DNA of 24,718 bases from DASZVN01 sp035547055 (lineage in GTDB: Bacteria; Pseudomonadota; Alphaproteobacteria; Rhizobiales; Methylopilaceae), in the NCBI GenBank assembly GCA_035547055.1, contig DASZVN010000034.1:1-24718 (forward strand), given 5' to 3'. This document shows, piece by piece, positions 22,037-24,718 of the stretch. The notes beneath the pieces were generated by a model. That model did no database searches, had not been told where the DNA came from, and saw nothing but the letters and a program-made list of their open reading frames with translations. The position numbers and the translations under genes were made by a program. Position 1 is the stretch's first letter. Every line of letters begins with the position of its first letter.

Positions 22037-23848
22037 ATGCCGACCTACACGGCGCCCGCCGACAACGTTCTGTTCCTGCTGAGAGACGTGCTGGGCTACG
22101 AGAAATATTCCAACCTCGCGGGCTTTTCCGAAGCGCCGCTCGACGTGCTGGAAGCGGTGGTGCGCGAGGCTGCACGGCTCTGCGAGGAGGTGATGCAGCC
22201 GCTGAACGAGGTCGGCGACCGCGAGGGCGTGACGCGATTGCCGGATGGTTCGGTCCGAACCCCCAAGGGCTTCAAGGAAGCCTACGCGGCCTACGCCGCG
22301 GGCGGCTGGTCGGGCGTCGCGATTCCGGCGGAACATGGCGGCCAGGGCCTGCCGGGCGTGGTCGGCGCGGCACTGGGCGAGTTCATGGCATCGTCCAATC
22401 AGGGCTTCGCCAACTATCCCGGCCTCTCGGCCGGCGCCGCGCTCGCCATCATCAAGCATGCCACGCCCGAACAGATGGCGGTGTTCCAGAAGGCCTATCT
22501 GCCGAAGCTGGTCGACGGCACCTGGACCGGGACGATGAACCTGACCGAGGCCCATTGCGGCACCGATCTCGGGCTGATCCGGACCAGGGCGGCGAGGCAG
22601 GCCGACGGCAGCTACCGGATCACCGGCAGCAAGATCTTCATCACCGGCGGCGAGCACGACCTGACCGAGAACATCGTCCACCTGGTGCTGGCCCGGGTCG
22701 AGGGGGCGCCGGCGGGCGTGCGCGGCATCTCGCTGTTCCTGGTGCCCAAGTTCATCGCCGACGACGGCGGCAAGCCGGGGCAGCGCAACGCCGTCTCCTG
22801 CGGCAAGGTCGAGGAGAAGATGGGCATCCACGGCTCCGCGACCTGCGTCATGAACTACGACGGGGCGACGGGCTGGCTGGTCGGCGAGGAGAACAAGGGC
22901 CTCACCGGCATGTTCGTGATGATGAACGAGGCGCGGCTGAACGTCGGCATCTCGGGCCTCGCGATGTCCGAGGTCGCCTACCAGAACGCCGCGTCCTACG
23001 CCAAGGAGCGCCTGCAGGGCCGCGCGCTGGCCGGTCCGGAGCACCCCGACCAGCCGGCCGACCCGATCATCGTCCATCCCGACGTCCGGCGCATGCTGAT
23101 GACGATCCGCGCCTTCAACGAGGCGGCGCGGGGGGTGGCGCTGTGGACCGCGCTCACGAACGACGTCGCCCGCCGCTCGCCCGACGAGAAGGAGCGCCAG
23201 GCCGCCGAGGACCACGTCGCGCTGCTGACCCCGGTCATCAAGGGCGTGTTCACCGACATGGGCTTCGCCAACGCGGTGATGGCCCAGCAGATCTACGGCG
23301 GCCACGGCTACATCACCGAGACCGGGGTCGAGCAGTTCGTCCGCGACGCCCGCATCTCGATGATCTACGAGGGCGCGAACGGCATCCAGGCGCTCGACCT
23401 CGTCGGGCGCAAGCTGCCGCGCGACAACGGCCGCGCCGTGCTCGCCTTCTTCAACGAGCTCGGCGGCTTCCTGAAGGAGAATGCCGAGGACGCCGCGCTG
23501 GCACCGCTGCTGAAATCGCTGAAGACCGCGATGGGACACCTGGAGCAGGCGACGACCTGGTTCGTCACCAATGCGCTCGGCAAGCGCGACCCCTATGCCG
23601 CGGCCGCCGGCTCCTATGACTACATGCACCTCTTCGGCCTGGTCGTGCTGGGCTACATGTGGTGCCGCATCGCCAAGGTGGCCGGCGCCAAGGCCGCCGA
23701 GGGCAACGGCGCCGCCGAGCCGATGAAGCACAAGCTGGTCCTGGCGCGCTACTTCATGGAGCGCATGCTGCCCGAGACCGGCGCGCGGCTCGCCGCGGTC
23801 ACCGCCGGGCCGGAGGCGCTGATGGCGCTGCCGGAAGAGGCGTTCTGA
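22037..23848 (+). CDS. DmdC-type acyl-CoA dehydrogenase
   Basis: An FAD enzyme of 603 residues that oxidises an acyl-CoA to the enoyl-CoA. It has the extended form: an N-terminal AcylCoA_DH_N piece (PTYTAPADNVLFLLRDVLGYEKYSNL), the core with MNLTEAHCGTDLG (167-179) and GSKIFITGGEHDL, a catalytic Glu445 in MIYEGANGIQALDL, and a further C-terminal domain (about 465-603). This set is typical of proteins annotated as 3-methylmercaptopropionyl-CoA dehydrogenase DmdC, but the same family handles other acyl-CoAs, and nothing here shows DMSP breakdown. The ATG at 22037 has AGGA 9 bases upstream; the frame runs back to 21947 without conserved sequence. It is followed by a thiolase gene 192 bases on. 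Confidence 0.93.
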   Translation: MPTYTAPADNVLFLLRDVLGYEKYSNLAGFSEAPLDVLEAVVREAARLCEEVMQPLNEVGDREGVTRLPDGSVRTPKGFKEAYAAYAAGGWSGVAIPAEHGGQGLPGVVGAALGEFMASSNQGFANYPGLSAGAALAIIKHATPEQMAVFQKAYLPKLVDGTWTGTMNLTEAHCGTDLGLIRTRAARQADGSYRITGSKIFITGGEHDLTENIVHLVLARVEGAPAGVRGISLFLVPKFIADDGGKPGQRNAVSCGKVEEKMGIHGSATCVMNYDGATGWLVGEENKGLTGMFVMMNEARLNVGISGLAMSEVAYQNAASYAKERLQGRALAGPEHPDQPADPIIVHPDVRRMLMTIRAFNEAARGVALWTALTNDVARRSPDEKERQAAEDHVALLTPVIKGVFTDMGFANAVMAQQIYGGHGYITETGVEQFVRDARISMIYEGANGIQALDLVGRKLPRDNGRAVLAFFNELGGFLKENAEDAALAPLLKSLKTAMGHLEQATTWFVTNALGKRDPYAAAAGSYDYMHLFGLVVLGYMWCRIAKVAGAKAAEGNGAAEPMKHKLVLARYFMERMLPETGARLAAVTAGPEALMALPEEAF

Positions 23849-23867
23849 GGGGGGCCGACATCTGCCG

Positions 23868-23939
23868 GTAGGTGGGCATGCTTCGCATGCCCACGGCGAC
23901 GACAGACGTGGGCACCGGCCCTGCCGATGCCCACTCTAC
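23868..23939. repeat. Palindromic repeat, family 2, copy R3
   Basis: A 72-base element that begins GTAGGTGGGCATGCTTCGC and ends GATGCCCACTCTAC, with inner GCATGCCCACG and ACGTGGGCA. It has the same length as R2 but more changes; many paired positions are kept. It begins 20 bases after the acyl-CoA dehydrogenase stop and ends 101 before the thiolase start. Confidence 0.83.
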
Positions 23940-24040
23940 GGGCCGCTCGCTCGCAACCGGACGGCAGGCTTCCCATCTGAGGAAGCGCTATAGAATAGGC
24001 GGGCGCCGGCCCGGTCGGGCGCCGGAAGTGGAGACCCTCG

Positions 24041-24718
24041 ATGTCGGATGCATTCATCTACGACGCGATACGCACGCCGCGCGGGCGGGGCAAGGTCGAC
24101 GGGTCGCTCCACACCGTCACGAGCCTGCAGCTCGCGACCACCGCGCTGACCGCGATCAAGGAGCGGAACCGGCTCGACACCGGCCTCGTCGACGATGTCG
24201 TGCTCGGCTGCGTCGACCCGGTGGGCGAGGCCGGCGGCAACATCGCCCGCGCCGCGGCGCTGAACGCGGACTACGGCAACCAGGTGCCGGGGATGCAGAT
24301 CAACCGCTTCTGCGCCTCGGGCCTCGACGCGGTGAACACCGCCTCGGCGCAGATCATGGCGGGCCAGCACGACTGCGTCGTCGCCGGCGGCGTCGAATCG
24401 ATGAGCCGGGTCGGCCTCGGCGCCTCGGGCGGCGCCTGGGCAGCGGATCCGGAACTCTCGATCAAGAGCTATTTCGTACCGCAGGGCATCTCGGCCGACC
24501 TGATCGCGACGAAATACGGCTTCGACCGCGCCGCAGTCGACGAATATGCCGTGCAGAGCCAGCAGCGCTCGGCCCACGCCTGGGAGAGCGGTTATTTCAA
24601 GAACTCCATCGTCCCGGTGAAGGACCTCAACGGCATCACGCTGCTCGATCATGACGAGCACATGCGGCCGCAGACCACGATGCAGAACCTCGCCGCGCTG
24701 AAGCCCGCCTTCGCGACG
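24041..24718 (+). CDS. Acetyl-CoA C-acyltransferase (thiolase), 5' part
   Basis: The frame is open from the ATG at 24041 to the window end, 226 codons, and clearly continues. It is a biosynthetic/degradative thiolase: DAIRTPRGRGKVDGSL (8-23), the catalytic Cys91 in NRFCASGLDAVN (88-99), and AGGVESMSRV in the middle. The role is cleavage of 3-ketoacyl-CoA in beta-oxidation, matching the acyl-CoA dehydrogenase just upstream. Only about 55-60% of a usual 390-400-residue enzyme is in view, so the second catalytic Cys and the His are outside. GGAG lies 7 bases before the ATG. A fadB/fadJ-type gene often follows in alphaproteobacteria; that cannot be checked here. Confidence 0.94.
   Translation, partial: MSDAFIYDAIRTPRGRGKVDGSLHTVTSLQLATTALTAIKERNRLDTGLVDDVVLGCVDPVGEAGGNIARAAALNADYGNQVPGMQINRFCASGLDAVNTASAQIMAGQHDCVVAGGVESMSRVGLGASGGAWAADPELSIKSYFVPQGISADLIATKYGFDRAAVDEYAVQSQQRSAHAWESGYFKNSIVPVKDLNGITLLDHDEHMRPQTTMQNLAALKPAFAT

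Noticed and set aside
18955..23619. A 1554-codon open frame on the plus strand across the PodJ-like gene and the acyl-CoA dehydrogenase.
   Set aside because: It is the antisense of the PodJ-like gene and then a wrong frame of the dehydrogenase. Its composition (Arg/Gly/Ala rich) is typical of shadow frames in GC-rich DNA.
1..24718. CRISPR arrays, tRNA, rRNA, integrase sites or prophage genes.
   Set aside because: No evenly spaced direct repeats, cloverleaf-like sequence, rRNA blocks or integrase/phage proteins were seen on either strand. Base composition appears uniform apart from the 21.85-21.95 kb promoter.

Overview
The window is about 24.7 kb of very GC-rich chromosomal DNA. I see 16 protein-coding genes packed on both strands with short gaps, and no tRNA, rRNA, transposase, phage gene or CRISPR array. 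The gene families point to an alphaproteobacterium, most likely Hyphomicrobiales (Rhizobiales): a fused transaldolase/phosphoglucose isomerase, a PodJ-like polarity protein with Sel1 repeats, a short 6-phosphogluconate dehydrogenase, a DmdC-type acyl-CoA dehydrogenase, and several families of intergenic palindromes. The assignment rests on recognising protein families by eye, not on a database search.

Layout. At 187-7661 (minus strand) a tight operon tkt > tal-pgi > gnd > zwf encodes the core of the pentose phosphate pathway, with overlapping or nearly overlapping genes; no 6-phosphogluconolactonase gene is visible. Divergent from it (7871-12193, plus strand) lie a PPK2-family polyphosphate kinase, an HpnL/LPG-synthase-like membrane protein, a GYF-domain membrane protein with four internal repeats, a small proline-rich ORF and an EamA-type transporter. 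A PAP2 phosphatase (minus) converges on the transporter. A serine carboxylesterase, an HNH endonuclease and UbiA follow on the plus strand (12958-15361).

The minus strand then carries, read from right to left, a PodJ-like protein, DinB, an ABC ATPase and its ABC-2 permease (21771 down to 15445). A 265-bp divergent region (21772-22036) separates the PodJ-like gene from a plus-strand fatty-acid module: a DmdC-type acyl-CoA dehydrogenase and a thiolase cut by the window end.

The structure least explained by genes is in the intergenic DNA. Three palindromic repeat families occur: (i) paired, inverted CACCCGG...GGGAGAGG elements at 16-152 and 16305-16447; (ii) 72-78 bp GTAGGGTGGGC...GCCCACCCTAC elements at three gene 3' ends; (iii) one CGTCATTGCGAG-type palindrome. 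All four successive gaps from the HNH gene to dinB (14.3-17.4 kb) hold one of these, and one pair splits the ABC transporter operon. The control region of the PodJ-like gene contains a near-consensus CtrA site, a near-consensus DnaA box and two GANTC sites, which suggests cell-cycle control. I found no clearly new biological system. The best leads are that promoter, the repeat families, and the four-fold DUF898-like repeat protein.
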